Assembly: GCA_022828595.1 (NCBI GenBank)
Contig: JAKGHH010000005.1
Location: 56,911,655-56,975,654 of the forward strand
Direction of reading: 5' to 3'
DNA from: Nelumbo lutea
Taxonomy: Eukaryota; Streptophyta; Magnoliopsida; Proteales; Nelumbonaceae
DNA: 64,000 nt
Below are positions 33,042 to 44,992 of this stretch, one piece after another. Made by a program: the position numbers and the translations under genes. The notes under the pieces were generated by a model. The model made no database searches and was not told the origin of the DNA. It saw only the letters and a list, made by a program, of their open reading frames with translations. The stretch's first letter is position 1. Every line of letters begins with the position of its first letter.

Positions 33042-34871
33042 GGCAGGACCAAACTTTGGTTTAGGGCAGTCCTGACTCCTGGGAACCAGTCTGGATCTCC
33101 TAAACTTAAAGTTAACTTGTACACTAACCAACGATAACTCATCAAAATATAATGGGTGGTTTTGATTGGTCAGGTCATCACCACCAACTCTTACTTCCTG
33201 GGAGTATGACATTATGATCGACCAATCAAAATCACCCTGTTGAATTTTGATGAATTCTCGTTGGTCAGGACTTGGGAACACAGAAGGCCATTAAAGCTAT
33301 ATCTACCATCCAGTACTGGAGCAGTTGCCTATTAATAAGTCATTCTCCTCGAATGGTGTATATGACTTAAATGGTTGAGAGCAGCTTGAACTGTGACCAA
33401 GAAGAGATGAGCCTTTGCCTTGGCTTCTCAATTAATTCAACTAGATTGAACATATATAATACACCTTCAGATTCCATGCACCACGCCCTCTGTTCTCTTC
33501 TCGTTCAGAACTCAAAACCCAAAACTCAAAAGGGTAGTGTAATTATCGTTTTTCTTTCCAAAAATGAAGAAAAAGAAAGGTTTATCTTCTTTTGTCCACC
33601 TTCCATTCTACCCAGTTGAAGCTTCACTTTTGTTTTCATCTTAAACTCTGTCAGTTCTCTCTGTCGTCTGTGTCTCTGTGAATCAAGCTGGATATCTGAC
33701 ATACATAATGACTGATCAACACTCAAGTTGTAAGTTGCCGTGAATCATTTATAAGCATTGAATGAGTTTGATCGTTAGTGAGGGGACACAGTTACTGTGT
33801 TCCAGTTGTATGATTAATTAAAACCAGAATCTTAGCATCTAGTATTTGGGTGATGGCACTGATAAATTCAGACGAGTTTGACCACACACAGAAAATTCGA
33901 CGAAGCTTCATAAAAGCAGATTGAGATATGGCCAACTTCCTCCTTTCATACTCTTTCAGGGTGCTGATGATTTCTGTACAACAGAGTGAAGCGAAGCATT
34001 ATGAATCCCTGTTATTCTGATAAAACATTCTAATTAATATATACAAAATCATTGCTAATTAAGTTCGTCTGTTGATCTCAAACAAGATAGAATCTTATAA
34101 ATACTATTGCTCTCCTTAAGACATCAACCCAACTCGTCTCTCCAATAGCCACCTGCCTGAAAAGAGAAAGCAAATTGAAATCCATCTCTACAATAACTCT
34201 TATCCTTTCATGGAGGAAAGTGGTTGAGAGTTCATTAAAACTACTTCATATACCTCTAAACATTGACTGAGCAGCCTTCAAATTCAAATATGCTGAAAAG
34301 ACCGAGTTACCCTTATAGTCATATATAGAAAAAGACTTTCAGGGTCATGCTTATACTTTGACCTTTTCCCTTGCATTGGAGAAGTTTATAGGTTTAATGG
34401 GAGAACAACGAGAACATAAAATAGGAGGAAAGAACAAGATTGTAGATGTGAATGTGGATATTCAAGCTGCGGCTTCAATTACTAAAAATTTCATTGATTG
34501 GTTATAAGTTTTTCCGGCATCATAGACTTCTCCGTGATGTCTACTTTGAAAACAAATTTGTTAAACAAACTCTGAAGAGGGCAATGAACCCAATTGGTTT
34601 ATCAGCATCCCTCAATCTAAGGAGGTGTGGGTTCAAAAATGGTAGGCTCTCTATGTTAACCGGGTCCATTTTAATGCACCCTGCCCCCACATTTCCACCC
34701 TAAAAGAAAAGAAAAGGAAAAGAGAAAGAAAAAACCCGTGAAGAGAATCAGTTTTTACAATATGATATATTAGATTGGTATCATCATCATCATCTAAACC
34801 TCCTCCCAACTGTATGGGTTCCACTCCACCTGTTTTGCCATTCCATTATTGTTTTTTCTTTGGCACTAAAC
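33042..34871. other. No gene found
   Basis: Intergenic, moderately AT-rich. Frames here are short and lack codon bias; no repeat recognised except an inverted pair around 33120-33250 (AACTCATCAAAATATAATGGG vs its near complement), probably another small foldback. Confidence 0.4.
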
Positions 34872-35667
34872 TAGGGCTGTTCATAAGAAGACCCAACCTG
34901 ACCAAACCGACCAACCCGGACCAATCCAATTCGAGTTGGTCGGGTTTTATTCAGCATCGGTCGATTTCGGGTCGTAAAAAATCATAAACCAATGGTTCGG
35001 GTCAGTTTCGGTTTTCATGTGTAAAAACCAAAACCGATCAAAATCGAACCGACTTAGTAGTTAGTTCCTATTTAGTAGTTACAACCTACTTAGTTCCTAC
35101 TTAACTAAGTTGTCCCTATTGTAGTTACAACCTAACTTAATTTCTATTCTTCTAATTAGGAATGACATTAATGGCAAGTATTGTAAGACAATTAGACAAG
35201 GAAATTTTTTGGAAAAGTTTATAAAAAATAATCAAAGGATCCTAGTTTCTATGGTCTTTTAAACCAAATAGGCAACCAATTACAATTAGAATTGTGTCTT
35301 TTTTTACTTAGATTATAAGGTTTCTTGAAATATACAAATTGCAGTCTTCTTTCTCTAATATAGTTTGACTTTCTACTTTCTTGATAACTTATATTCTAAC
35401 TTGGTTCACCCCCTTAGCCCTCAACTAAAGCACAATCTCTAATACAATTTGACTCTCAAGAATCAAAAATTTGAAATTTCAATTTATTACCATGGTTGAA
35501 CTTAGAGTCGAAACCGAACCAAACCGACCCAACCCGACTCAAATTGACCAGGTCGGTTTTGCTTAACACAGGGTTAGTTTCGGTTTCAATTTCAGGTAAT
35601 CCGACCAAGTCGGGTCAATTGGAAAAATCTCAGTAAACCAACCCAACCCGACCCGTGAACAGTCCTA
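34872..35667. mobile_element. hAT-type element
   Basis: 796 bp. Ends TAGGGCTGTTCATAAGAAG and (complement) TAGGACTGTTCACGGGTC; perfect 8-bp duplication CACTAAAC (34864-34871, 35668-35675). Arms rich in CCGACCCAACCCGAC. No transposase. Same family as 42288-42859 and 49003-49799. Confidence 0.9.
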
Positions 35668-35917
35668 CACTAAACTATTAATCCCTATCTTTTTGGTGCC
35701 ATATCCATTGTTAAGTTATAAGCAGTTAAATCATAAATTAGAGGGTAAAATATCCAATGAAATAGTTTCTTGCAGGGTGAAATATTGAAGAGAATCAATA
35801 ATTATACTATTTTCTTGATTGCCTCTTGTTATTTTTTGCATAAAATAATCAAAAGCTGACATCAACATTAATCAAATGAGCAATCTTATCGCTGAAAATG
35901 ATAATTTAAGCTGGAGG

Positions 35918-36128
35918 CAAGGTTTAAAGTATGGATACGATCGGCCCGTATCGGCTATGCCGATACATATCGTATTGGGAACTTCCCGGTACACCCCTAC
36001 AGAGAATGTATCGAGGTTTTAACCGATTCAAGAAGGTGGACAGACCTTAAACCAGCCCCTCTAAACCAAAAGAAACTAAAAAAAATATCGATACACATAT
36101 ATCAAACGTATCGATATTTTAAACCTTG
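35918..36128. mobile_element. Short TIR MITE (CAAGGTTTAAA ends)
   Basis: 211 bp. Ends CAAGGTTTAAAGTATGGATACG and (complement) CAAGGTTTAAAATATCGATACG-like. Perfect 8-bp duplication GCTGGAGG (35910-35917, 36129-36136). Rich in CGATAC/GTATCG. hAT- or MULE-type. Confidence 0.8.
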
Positions 36129-36796
36129 GCTGGAGGTCCAAGTCATATCAATATACGTTACACCAGAAGCAGGACCAACCATTTAACTGATCCTAACTTG
36201 GGCATGAATTTACTCAAGCTTCTAGTGACATTAGCTAGGCATCCTAACTGGGGCTTTGAACACTGACAACATTGTTCATATTACAGCCATTATGCCACTG
36301 TTACTAATCTTGCCGATATTTATATTGATGTAGTTTTATTGCTAAAAGTTACAATTCCTTACATAAGTACAAGAATGTATTTCCCTCCACTTACTAAAAA
36401 AATTCATCTGTTGCAAAAGCAGCAAATTTATAAAACAGCTATGATGTATAGATGAATGTAATTATAGCATCACCTTCTCAATTGGTACTATTCAAGAACC
36501 CATCCAGGTAGTTCTCATGAAGATTTTGGGGCACCCATGCACACCTACTCAATTGGGCAGGCTTAAGTCAAGTACTATAAAAAGTGGTTAATGCGAAGAG
36601 TTGGGATTCCCCTAGTTGATAAGGTGCAATTTTTTCGGGTTAGGGTTGTGATTTTATCAAAATTTCAATGGATCTTACGGAAAACAATGTAAATTGTTAA
36701 CTCATGTCAATTTGATTTGCACCCCTACCAATTAGTAAATGGGTTCAATCCCAAACTGTCTATGTCATTCATTTAGAGGACTAAATGGGGTTCGAG

Positions 36797-37214
36797 TAGG
36801 GGTGTCAATTGGACTGGATATGGTCCAATCCAATCCAGTCCAATGTGAGTCCATTATAAATAAATGAACCTGGTCAAATCCAATCCAATGAATATTTTGG
36901 ACTGGTCCAATACAATGTCTGGACCATCCAATCTATTCAAATTTGTTTTAATTTAGTTTAATTCTAATCCAATCCTGGTCCATTGACACCTATGTTCTTA
37001 TCTTCTATCAATAGACCGGATATTGGCTCAATCCAACCCAATCCAGTATAAATTCATTATGGATGGACCAGGTCCAATCCAGTCCAATAAAATACTTTGG
37101 ACCATTAAGTCTAGACTGGTCCAATTCGATATAACTTGTTGGTCCGTCCAATCTGTTCAAATTGATTTTGGTTTGGATGGGGTCCAATCCAAAGCCGGTC
37201 CATTGACACACCTA
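36797..37214. mobile_element. hAT-type MITE (TCCAATCCAATCC family)
   Basis: 418 bp, ends TAGGGGTGTCAATTGGACTG and (complement) TAGGTGTGTCAATGGACC. 8-bp duplication GGTTCGAG/GGTTCAAG (36789-36796, 37215-37222) with one mismatch. Confidence 0.8.
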
Positions 37215-37745
37215 GGTTCAAGTTAGGTCTTTATTCAGTCCACCCCTCCCAACACCTCAGAGAACCATTTTATGGATCATCTTCTAAATGTTGTTTTTGC
37301 ACTTTTTTACTAGGGGTGTAACTTGGGCCTGGGTTGAGCATTTGCTAAAATTTGAAGGGGTCTGGACCGATGGCCCAAATACATGTTTTGTTGGTTGAAA
37401 AGAATGCAGAATTTGTAGAAAATATAACTTGTATTTTGGTATTAATGTACATTTGTAATAATAGTAGGCTCTTTTCTATTGTGTTTGGTATTGATGTACA
37501 TTTGTAATAATAGCAGGCTCTTTTCTATTGTGTTTGCCTTTACAAAACACCTGGGTACAACATTTACAATAAAATGCATGGGGACCATATGAAAGAGAGA
37601 GACAGAAAGGATTTATTATAAGGAAAGGGATTTCAAAAGTAGATTGGGAATTAAAAAATGATGTTAAAAGAAAATTAATTTTTATAAGTCTTGGTCCACC
37701 TGCCTAAAAAAACTGGTAATGGTTGGTAGGACTTAAATGTGTATG
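37159..37745. repeat. Copy 1 of a ~590-bp segmental duplication
   Basis: Starts within the right end of the hAT MITE (AAATTGATTTTGGTTTGGATGG) and ends CTTAAATGTGTATG directly against the TIR element at 37746. Copy 2 is 39349-40020. Shared landmarks are CCTCCCAACACCTCAGAGAA, TTGAGCATTTG, AATGCAGAATTTGTA, AACATTTACAATAAAA and GGGATTTCAAAAGT. It contains an extra tandem ~49-bp unit at about 37441-37537. Confidence 0.8.
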
Positions 37746-39348
37746 GGGGTAGTGTCAAGTTAGTATCCCAACTTTTAAACGTGTCCTATTCAAATTTTCA
37801 AAGTCTCAACAGTAAGTTATATGATACATAATGATTGTACAACTTAAAATTTTTGAAAAGGGATAATTTATATTTTAAAAAAGACATTATTCATTATTTC
37901 CTACCTTGAGACTTTATGCAAGTTGCAACGGCTAAAACGAGGGTTAAAGCGGGACCCAACCCTAACCGGCCAATAGGGAAGAAACTAAGCTCTTGAGTTA
38001 GCTCAGAGCCTCAGACCTGACTCCAGAGAAAGAGAGAGTATGTCACCTTTCAAATGGGCCTAGATCACTATAACCGGAAGGCGTGGTCGAAAGGCGTGGT
38101 CGAGATTGAAGTCCTGACCTTATAAGTACAGTTCGGAGTATTCGGACCATTCCAATGGCTTATCTGTTCAAACATCCGATACATGGCCGATGGCCCCCAC
38201 TATATATATAGGGCCTCTGCAGTGTAATCTGTATCAGCATGAAGGATATATAACCATAGATTGGAACTAAAAAGCTTTATATGAATCAACTGAAAACATT
38301 TACTCTCCAAATTTGATCGAATGGTTGAGATTATCTGGTTGTGTTTGGACCCATTTCAAAGATCTCGAACGAGTTGTCTAATTAAAATCATATAATTATT
38401 ATTGAGTTGTCAAGAATGTGAGTGTAAGAATTGAATTGAACTCAATAAAACCTTGCACTCATGAGGACTCAGGCAAGAAGGAAGGGATAATAGTATATAA
38501 GGGTAACTTTTGTGCCCTAATATCAATAAAATTAATATATTTAAAAAAATTAAAAGTAGTTTAACTTTTAAAAAATAATATCAATAAATGGCAGAATCAT
38601 TGTTCATCTTCTTCCTCTTGCAATTTATTCATCAGCGCCGCCGTCTACCACCGCCCATCGCCACCTTCGACAATGTTGCCGAAGGTGGGCGGAGGTAGAG
38701 GTAACAGCGGCGGCGGCACTGATGGTTATTTCTCTGCCCAACACCGCTACCTCCGCCCACCAGCACCGCCACTACATCTGTCTCCACCCACCCCTGGCAA
38801 CATTGCCGGAGGCGGCGATAAGCATCGGCACTGGTGAATAGACTGCAAGAGGAAAAAAATGAACAGTGATTCTGCCCTTTATTGATATTATTTTTCAAAA
38901 GTTAACCTATTTTCAAAAATTATTTTAAAATATTACTTTTACTGATAATAGGGCCCAAAAGTTGCCATTATATGCTATTATCCCAAGAAGGAAAGATAAC
39001 CAGATAATGTTGATTTTGGTTGCATGTCTTTTGAAAAATAGAGAAGCAAAAAAAGCAAAATACTATCAAATCTTTCACTCGTCAAAAAATCATTGAACGT
39101 GTATGTATTTAAAAGGCGGGGAGGGCATTTGGATGGGTTTAACTTGTTTAAAAGGGAGTCTAAAGAGAATACAGAGAGGCATTCAGATATCAATCATAAT
39201 AAAATTAGATGATATGTGAAGGGCATTTTTATCCTTTTACATGAAACTTAATGTTTGTTAACAATTTTGGACCAATTTAATACTTTTTAAAAGTTTGGGT
39301 ACTGCAGTGACACATTTGAAAGTCCGGGTACTAAATTGACACTACCCC
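37746..39348. mobile_element. TIR element between the duplicated segments
   Basis: Ends GGGGTAGTGTCAAGTTAGTA and (complement) GGGGTAGTGTCAATTTAGTA, about 40 bp of imperfect inverted match. About 1.1 kb once the nested 38484-38984 insertion is removed. No coding sequence. Bounded on each side by the ~590-bp direct repeat instead of a short target duplication. Confidence 0.65.
38484..38984. mobile_element. Long-TIR MULE-type MITE with a GC-rich core
   Basis: 501 bp. Ends GGGATAATAGTATATAAGGG and (complement) GGGATAATAGCATATAATGG, with inverted arms extending about 170-200 bp. Perfect 9-bp duplication AAGAAGGAA (38475-38483, 38985-38993). The core (38630-38830) is rich in GCCGCC and CACCGCC and resembles captured coding DNA, but no conserved frame is evident. 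Confidence 0.85.
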
Positions 39349-40020
39349 AAATTGATTTTGATTTAGATGGTTCCTATCCAAAGCCGGACCATTGACACCC
39401 TTAGTTTCGAGTACGATGATGGCCATTTGTGTCAAAAATACCAAAAAGAAAAGAACCTAAAAATTAATTATGTCTTTATTCAATACACCCTCCCAACACC
39501 TCAGAGAACAATTTTACGGATATCATGCATTGAAAACATATCCCGTATTTATTAATTATTATTCATGGGAGATGTCTCCGATACACCGGTGGATGTGACC
39601 CATTTATGAGGAGTAGATGCTGTCACATCTTTTGGTGTACCTTGGGTGGGCCTACGTTGAGCATTTGTTAAAATTTGAAAGGGATCTGGGTGTGGATTGA
39701 CGGCCCAAATACAGCCTGTTTTGTTGGCTGAAAATAATGCAGAATTTGTATATTGGTAATAATGCACATTTGTAATAATAGTAGGCCTTCGTTTCTTTTG
39801 TGTTTTGTTTGCTTTAAAAAACACCTGCATACAACATTTACAATAAAACGCATGGGGACCATTTGAGAGAGAGATGATTTATTCTAAGGATAGGGATTTC
39901 AAAAGTGGATTGGGAATTAAAAAATTATGTTAAAAGAAAATCAATATCTATATGCCTTGGTTCACCATGCCCCAAAAATTGGTAATGGCTGAAAATTGGT
40001 AGAAAAACTTAAATGTGCAT
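39349..40020. repeat. Copy 2 of the ~590-bp segmental duplication
   Basis: Begins AAATTGATTTTGATTTAGATGG right after the TIR element, including a truncated hAT end (CATTGACACCCTTAG). It carries a foldback MITE at 39519-39625 absent from copy 1, and lacks copy 1's extra 49-bp unit. Sequence differs at many points, so the duplication is old. Confidence 0.8.
39519..39625. mobile_element. Foldback MITE inside duplication copy 2
   Basis: CATGCATTGAAAACATATCCCGTATT and TTCATGGGAGATGTCTCCGAT are the two arms, then GGTGGATGTG and GAGGAGTAGATGC as in 25937-26089. Confidence 0.65.
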
Positions 40021-40664
40021 TAATTTTAAAAAAATCAATATAATTTCTATTATTATATATTAGTATAAAAAACTTAAAACCAATTTTAGCATTAATTCAC
40101 AAACATCCATTTAGAAGAGAAAAATTGATTGAGAAAAAGCGCATATAATTTTAAAAAGGTCCATTCACTAAAAGACCCCTATAGATTTATAGATTTACTA
40201 AAACCTACCATATAATTTGTGTTTTACTAAAACACCCATTATAATTTGTAATTAATTTACTTAATTGACCATTCATTAGATGACAGTGGAAAATGATAAT
40301 TTTGGACACAAGACATGAGCAATCATTCTATTTGGCCAATTTTATTTTCTGTACAGGCAAGTATTACTGTATTAGGGGTACTTTTGGAATAAACAACCAT
40401 AGGACCATACCCTTGAACATTTTCCACTTAGCTTAGCTAATCATGTTATTATTTTATTATGGCAAAACAAGCACTTTTAACAAATGGAATTTGAATTTGG
40501 CATAGTAGTAAGGCCATGTCTTTTTGTCTTAAATGGCATGTCAAATTCGAACATGGTATTAATGGCCAGTTATTTTCAAATTTGAATTTAAATATAGCCT
40601 TAAATTTACCTATTAATTCAAATTAAACAATCTTGAATTTGTCTTAAATATAGGATTACTAAAA

Positions 40665-40844
40665 GGAATTGTAGGGGGCTAACCAACCGAGGGCTGGCTC
40701 GTTGGTGTATTAGCTGGTTTGCTCGCGCATTAACACGGAATCAAATCCCGCAACAATCTCTTTGGGAAAAAAGGGGTTAAGGGGATGTTATTAACGGTGC
40801 TGTATGGCACCGAATACCAAAAAAATGGGAATTATAGGGGGCTA
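40665..40844 (+). mobile_element. tRNA-derived SINE with 17-bp target duplication
   Basis: The body at 40682-40827 has GGCTGGCTCGTTGGTGTATTAG (A-box-like) and GGAATCAAATCCC (B-box-like), then a tail ending ACCAAAAAAAT. It is flanked by GGAATTGTAGGGGGCTA (40665-40681) and the same with one change (40828-40844). SINEs are copied by LINE enzymes; the long variable duplication and A-rich tail fit this. Confidence 0.75.
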
Positions 40845-41017
40845 GAAAAGGTTGTTAAGAGTTATAAGAGGGACAAGGAGTAATTATACAAGGAATTAAT
40901 GAGATAATGTAAATACAGCAATATCACAATTCGTTAACACTGATACATCTAGAGTTTCAGCCCATATCAATTCTGTAGGACCCAAAATGACCCTTTACAG
41001 ACCAGTATCGGCCAGAT

Positions 41018-41305
41018 TAGGGGTGTCAATTGGATTGGATTTGATCCAATCCGATCCTGTCTAATGTGAGTCTATTACAAATGGACTAGGTTCAATCCAA
41101 TCCAATGAATATTTTAGACCATTTAAGACCGATCTAATTTAATGTTTAAACCGTCCTATCTGTACAAATTTGTTTTAATTTAGAGTAATTCTAATTCAAA
41201 CATGATCCATTGACACCTATATTCTTATCTTCTATCAATAGATCTAGTAGCTTAATCCAACCCAATCCAATATGAATTCATTACGGATGAATCAGGTCCA
41301 ATCCA
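41018..41305. mobile_element. hAT-type MITE, right end missing
   Basis: Begins TAGGGGTGTCAATTGGATTGG and follows the 36797-37214 copy for about 290 bp, then the match stops. Confidence 0.65.
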
Positions 41306-42021
41306 AACTTGAGATCTTTTAAACGTTGGAATCAATCTTTGGTTGCATATTTAGTGGCCAGAGCCAGAAGTAACCAATAAACAGCTCTTCCACGCTACCT
41401 TATCTGTTTCTTTATCCCGAGGACCTAAACTTGCATATTAAATGGTGGAAGGAAATATTGGTAGGTGTTTGTCTGCGTCAGCCACAACAAGTCTATGGTC
41501 CTTCACTGTAGATTCCATCAACGAAAATGTTGGCTCAACCAACCAAAGACCAAATGCTAACTAGAGTTAATGCATTCCACATTAACTATTGATGGGCTTT
41601 CATTAGGCATGTTATTCTCTATCTAATTTCATTTTCCAATTTGAATTTGATAATGAAGGGCAATTCAAATCCATTATGCTTGTGGTTGGATAATATATGG
41701 ATTAGGTTTAGTTATAAATTCAGTCTTATAGAAATTGTTTTTATGTCATTTTATTCATGATTATACAACTGGGCATAGGAATTTCCAATTTGAATTCGAC
41801 CATTTGCTGATTTGCATTTAACTTATAAAATTGACAAGTTCATGAAACCCTGATCAGGGATTATAAAGTTTTTGACTTTTCATAGTTGAATAATGTTAAA
41901 TGAATGAGAAAAAAAATGCAGCTACAAGAAAAAGAAAAATAATCTCAACATCAAATTATTATAATGACAATGGAATTGGAAACGGCCATTTGTTGGATTG
42001 AGTGACTTATGACCCTTGGGT

Positions 42022-42206
42022 TCGTTCTGTTTGGTTCATTTTCGGAGTTGTCAAAATCAAAATTTATTGGAATTAAAATCGGAATGGTCTATTCCAATAA
42101 TCTATTTGGTTCAATCACAATTAGAATCAGAATTGAAATAAATTGGAATGAAATCTCATTCAGATTCTGATTCCTGACCTCTATTCCCACGAACCAGATA
42201 GGCCCT
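42022..42206. repeat. MITE-like dispersed repeat (GGAATCGGAAT type)
   Basis: TCTGTTTGGTTCATTTTCGG start and ACGAACCAGATAGGCC end, related to 8620-8926. Confidence 0.5.
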
Positions 42207-42221
42207 TAATTTCATCCCACT

Positions 42222-43266
42222 TAGACCTGTTAATGGGTCGGGCCGAGCTTTCACTCTTCATTAATAGATTTTTTAAGGCCCGAGCCCTAGCGCTGTTCAT
42301 AACAAGGTCCAAACCGACCAATCCGGTCCGATCCAACCTATGTTGGCCGGTTTTTCTTCAGCACCGGTTGGTTTCGGGTTACAAAAAAATATAAACCAAT
42401 GGTTCGGTTCGGTTTCGGTTTGAAAACCGAAACCAAACCGACTTAGATATATTATATATATAATATATTTCAGATATTATATATATATACATATATATAT
42501 ACATATATATACATATATATATACATATATATATACATATATATATACATATATATACATATATATATACATATATATATATATACAGAAGTATACATAT
42601 TATATATAAAATTTCAGCTTTAATCCATCAAATCATTTTTTATTTCCAAGCATCTAGCCTTCGCTTCTTAGACTTGAATCCTTTACCGTTCACACCGAGA
42701 GAATCATTCACAAAACCGATCCAGACCAACTCAAACCTACCAGGTCGGTTTTACTTAGTACAGGGTTGGTTTCTGTTTCATTTCTAGGTAAACCGACCAG
42801 GTTGGGTCAGTTGGAAAAATGCTAGTAAACCGACCCAACCTGACCCGTGAACAGCCCTACCGAGCTCGAGCCTGATCCGACCATTGGGCCTACAACTTGG
42901 GCTCGAGCCTGGCCCTCATAAAAAGCTTGAAGCCTGGACCCGAGCCCGAAGTCTAAAAAGCTCAACTTGTTGTCGCTACTATCGCTGAAGTGGCTGAACA
43001 GAGAGAGAGAAAGAGAGATGATAAAGAAAAAATAAAAAAATGTATATATTAAATTATTAATATATATTATAATAAATATTATATACTTTATATTATATAA
43101 ATTAGCCCGATTGGGCCGGGTTTTTTGACAAATCCCAAGCCCGGCCCAAAACACAATCGGGCTTGGTGTTTTGGGCCCAAGGTCAGACTCGCATGCCTAA
43201 CTACATGTCCAAGCCTAACTGGGTGCGGGCTGGACTGTCAGGCTACCCTGCCCATTAATAGGTCTA
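42222..43266. mobile_element. hAT-type element containing a nested hAT
   Basis: Ends TAGACCTGTTAATGGGTCGG and (complement) TAGACCTATTAATGGGCAGG. 8-bp duplication ATCCCACT/ATCCCATT (42214-42221, 43267-43274) with one mismatch. GCCCGAGCCCGA-rich like 26426-26990. Interrupted by the element at 42288-42859. Confidence 0.8.
42288..42859. mobile_element. Nested hAT-type element
   Basis: Ends TAGCGCTGTTCATAACAAGG and (complement) TAGGGCTGTTCACGGGTC. 8-bp duplication CCGAGCCC/CCGAGCTC (42280-42287, 42860-42867). Contains an AT/ATATATAC microsatellite at about 42455-42605. Confidence 0.85.
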
Positions 43267-43472
43267 ATCCCATTCAATCTCCTACCCATAAACTCTTTCC
43301 ACATCCCTACTAGACTTGTTCACAAGCCGGGCTTCAGGCCTGACTTTACACTATGTTGGGCCTAGCTTTTAGGTTGGGACAATTCAAATTTTGGCAAAAG
43401 CCAAACCCAAACTGGCCCATGATTAAGTATAATCCCTATCCACTGTCGATGTGTATTGGAAACATCTCATAA

Positions 43473-44232
43473 ATGACAAATAAAATATTGCCGATGTGCA
43501 CCTCTAGTGTCCTATGGGTAAGGATGCGCAAAGAGTTTGTGAGTAGGAGATCTGAGTTCATCTCATCCTCCACAAGTTGGACAAATCATCAGCCTACTAG
43601 ATCACCCAAAAATAAGAATCTTTCTTTGGTGGTCATAAGAAATAAAATTCCTTCCAAAGAAAACCTGAAGAAAAGAGGATTATTATGCAATCCAGAATGC
43701 CATATTTGTGGGAACCCTGAAGACACAAACCGCATTCTTCTTAATTGTCCATTAGCCATTCAAGTTTGGAGGCTAGTTAATGACCAACTCCTGGTTCCCA
43801 ACCTTGATGGAAGCCAATCTCTAGTACGTTGGTGGAACAGCTTTGTTGAGGAAAGAAAAGACAAAGAATATAGCCTAATGTGGGAGAAAGTGGCTTCTAT
43901 CCTTTGGGTTTGGCACCTATGGAAGAATAGAAACTAAGGCTTCCGGGGATCATCAAGAAAGTTTTAGAAAGTAATAGATACTATATAGAAGTTCAAAATG
44001 TTGAGAAAGACCAGAATGGGCAACGAAACAAGTACACAACAAAGTTATATTGGTAAAATGGACTCTACCAAGTGAGGACACAATTAAAATCAACTTTGAT
44101 GCTTCGAAAAGAGAGGATAATTATTGTGCTAATGGCTGTGTAGTCCAGAACAATATAGGAGAAATCCTAAAAATATTAGCCGATTCTATAGGTTCCACAA
44201 CCATCACCGTGGCTAAAATGAGGGTTTGAAGC
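43473..44232 (+). pseudogene. LINE 3' end: zinc-binding domain and first half of RNase H domain
   Basis: 43473-43937 encodes a zf-RVT-like domain: NPECHICGNPEDTNRILLNC, PLAIQVWRLVNDQL, then WWNSFVEERKD, VASILWVWHLWKNRN. This is the zinc-binding region found after reverse transcriptase in plant non-LTR retrotransposons and derived genes. The usual His of the zinc motif is not seen and a stop follows. From 44053 another frame gives the start of an RNase H (RVT_3-type) domain (INFDASKRED, GCVVQNNIGEI). At 44232 it is cut by a Pack-MULE and resumes at 46545. The reverse transcriptase proper is not present upstream, so the copy is 5'-truncated and dead. Confidence 0.75.
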
Positions 44233-44710
44233 CATGGTTTTCAAAACCGGTAACTGGTCAACCCCCGGGTCTGGTTTTACTAAAAACCGAAATTTGGTAA
44301 AAAAACGTTGAAAAGGTAAAAAAAACACTGACCCGGGCGGTCGGACCATTAAACCGTTTGACCCGGCAGCAGTTCACGAGTTAGCTTTTTTTTTTATGTT
44401 TTAAATAAAAACAAAAAATAAAATAAAATTCTTATTATATCCCAACCCGGTTTGAATCCCTTATTCCCTTTAGCTTTAGGGTTAGAATTCTAACCCTTCC
44501 CGAGTTCCATTCTCAGTCCTCTCAACCCTCACACCCTACCGACCGACCACCTGTGGTGGCCATCACCTCCGGCATCCAACGGTGACACACACCGATGGCG
44601 ACTGGCGAGCTTTTAGCAACGAGAAGAGTCACCCTCACCAGCTCTTGCAGCGGTGTCCGACGACGAAAAGATTCACCAGCACTTGCAGCAGTGACTTACA
44701 ACAACGGATG

Positions 44711-44764
44711 GCAAGTTTGCAACGGCACTCGGCACTCGGCACTCGGCATTGGGCATTGGGCATT
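44711..44764. repeat. 7-bp tandem repeats
   Basis: GGCACTC repeated about four times, then GGGCATT three times, within the GC-rich part of the Pack-MULE. Confidence 0.85.
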
Positions 44765-44992
44765 GGCGAGCAAGCCCACTGTCAACTTCTTGGAGCAGCA
44801 CTTACAGTCTTGCAGCGGCAACTTGCCTGTGACCAAGCCCGACTGCCCGAGCCCACTAGGGAACTTGATTAGGCAACTTCTTGAACTTGTTTGCAAAGCC
44901 TGCAACTCTCTTTAACTATTTGATACAGTTACTTAGGCTACACTAGGGAACTTGATTATTTCCTCTCACGCTCCACCTGATTGTGCTTTTCT

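Noticed and set aside
38632..38898. 88-residue minus-strand ORF
   Set aside because: It crosses the hairpin arms and core of a MULE MITE; no conserved protein seen.
37746..39348. LTR retrotransposon with ~590-bp LTRs formed by the flanking duplication
   Set aside because: The duplicated segment does not start TG or end CA, includes part of a hAT MITE, and no PBS or PPT adjoins it; the middle has its own inverted ends.
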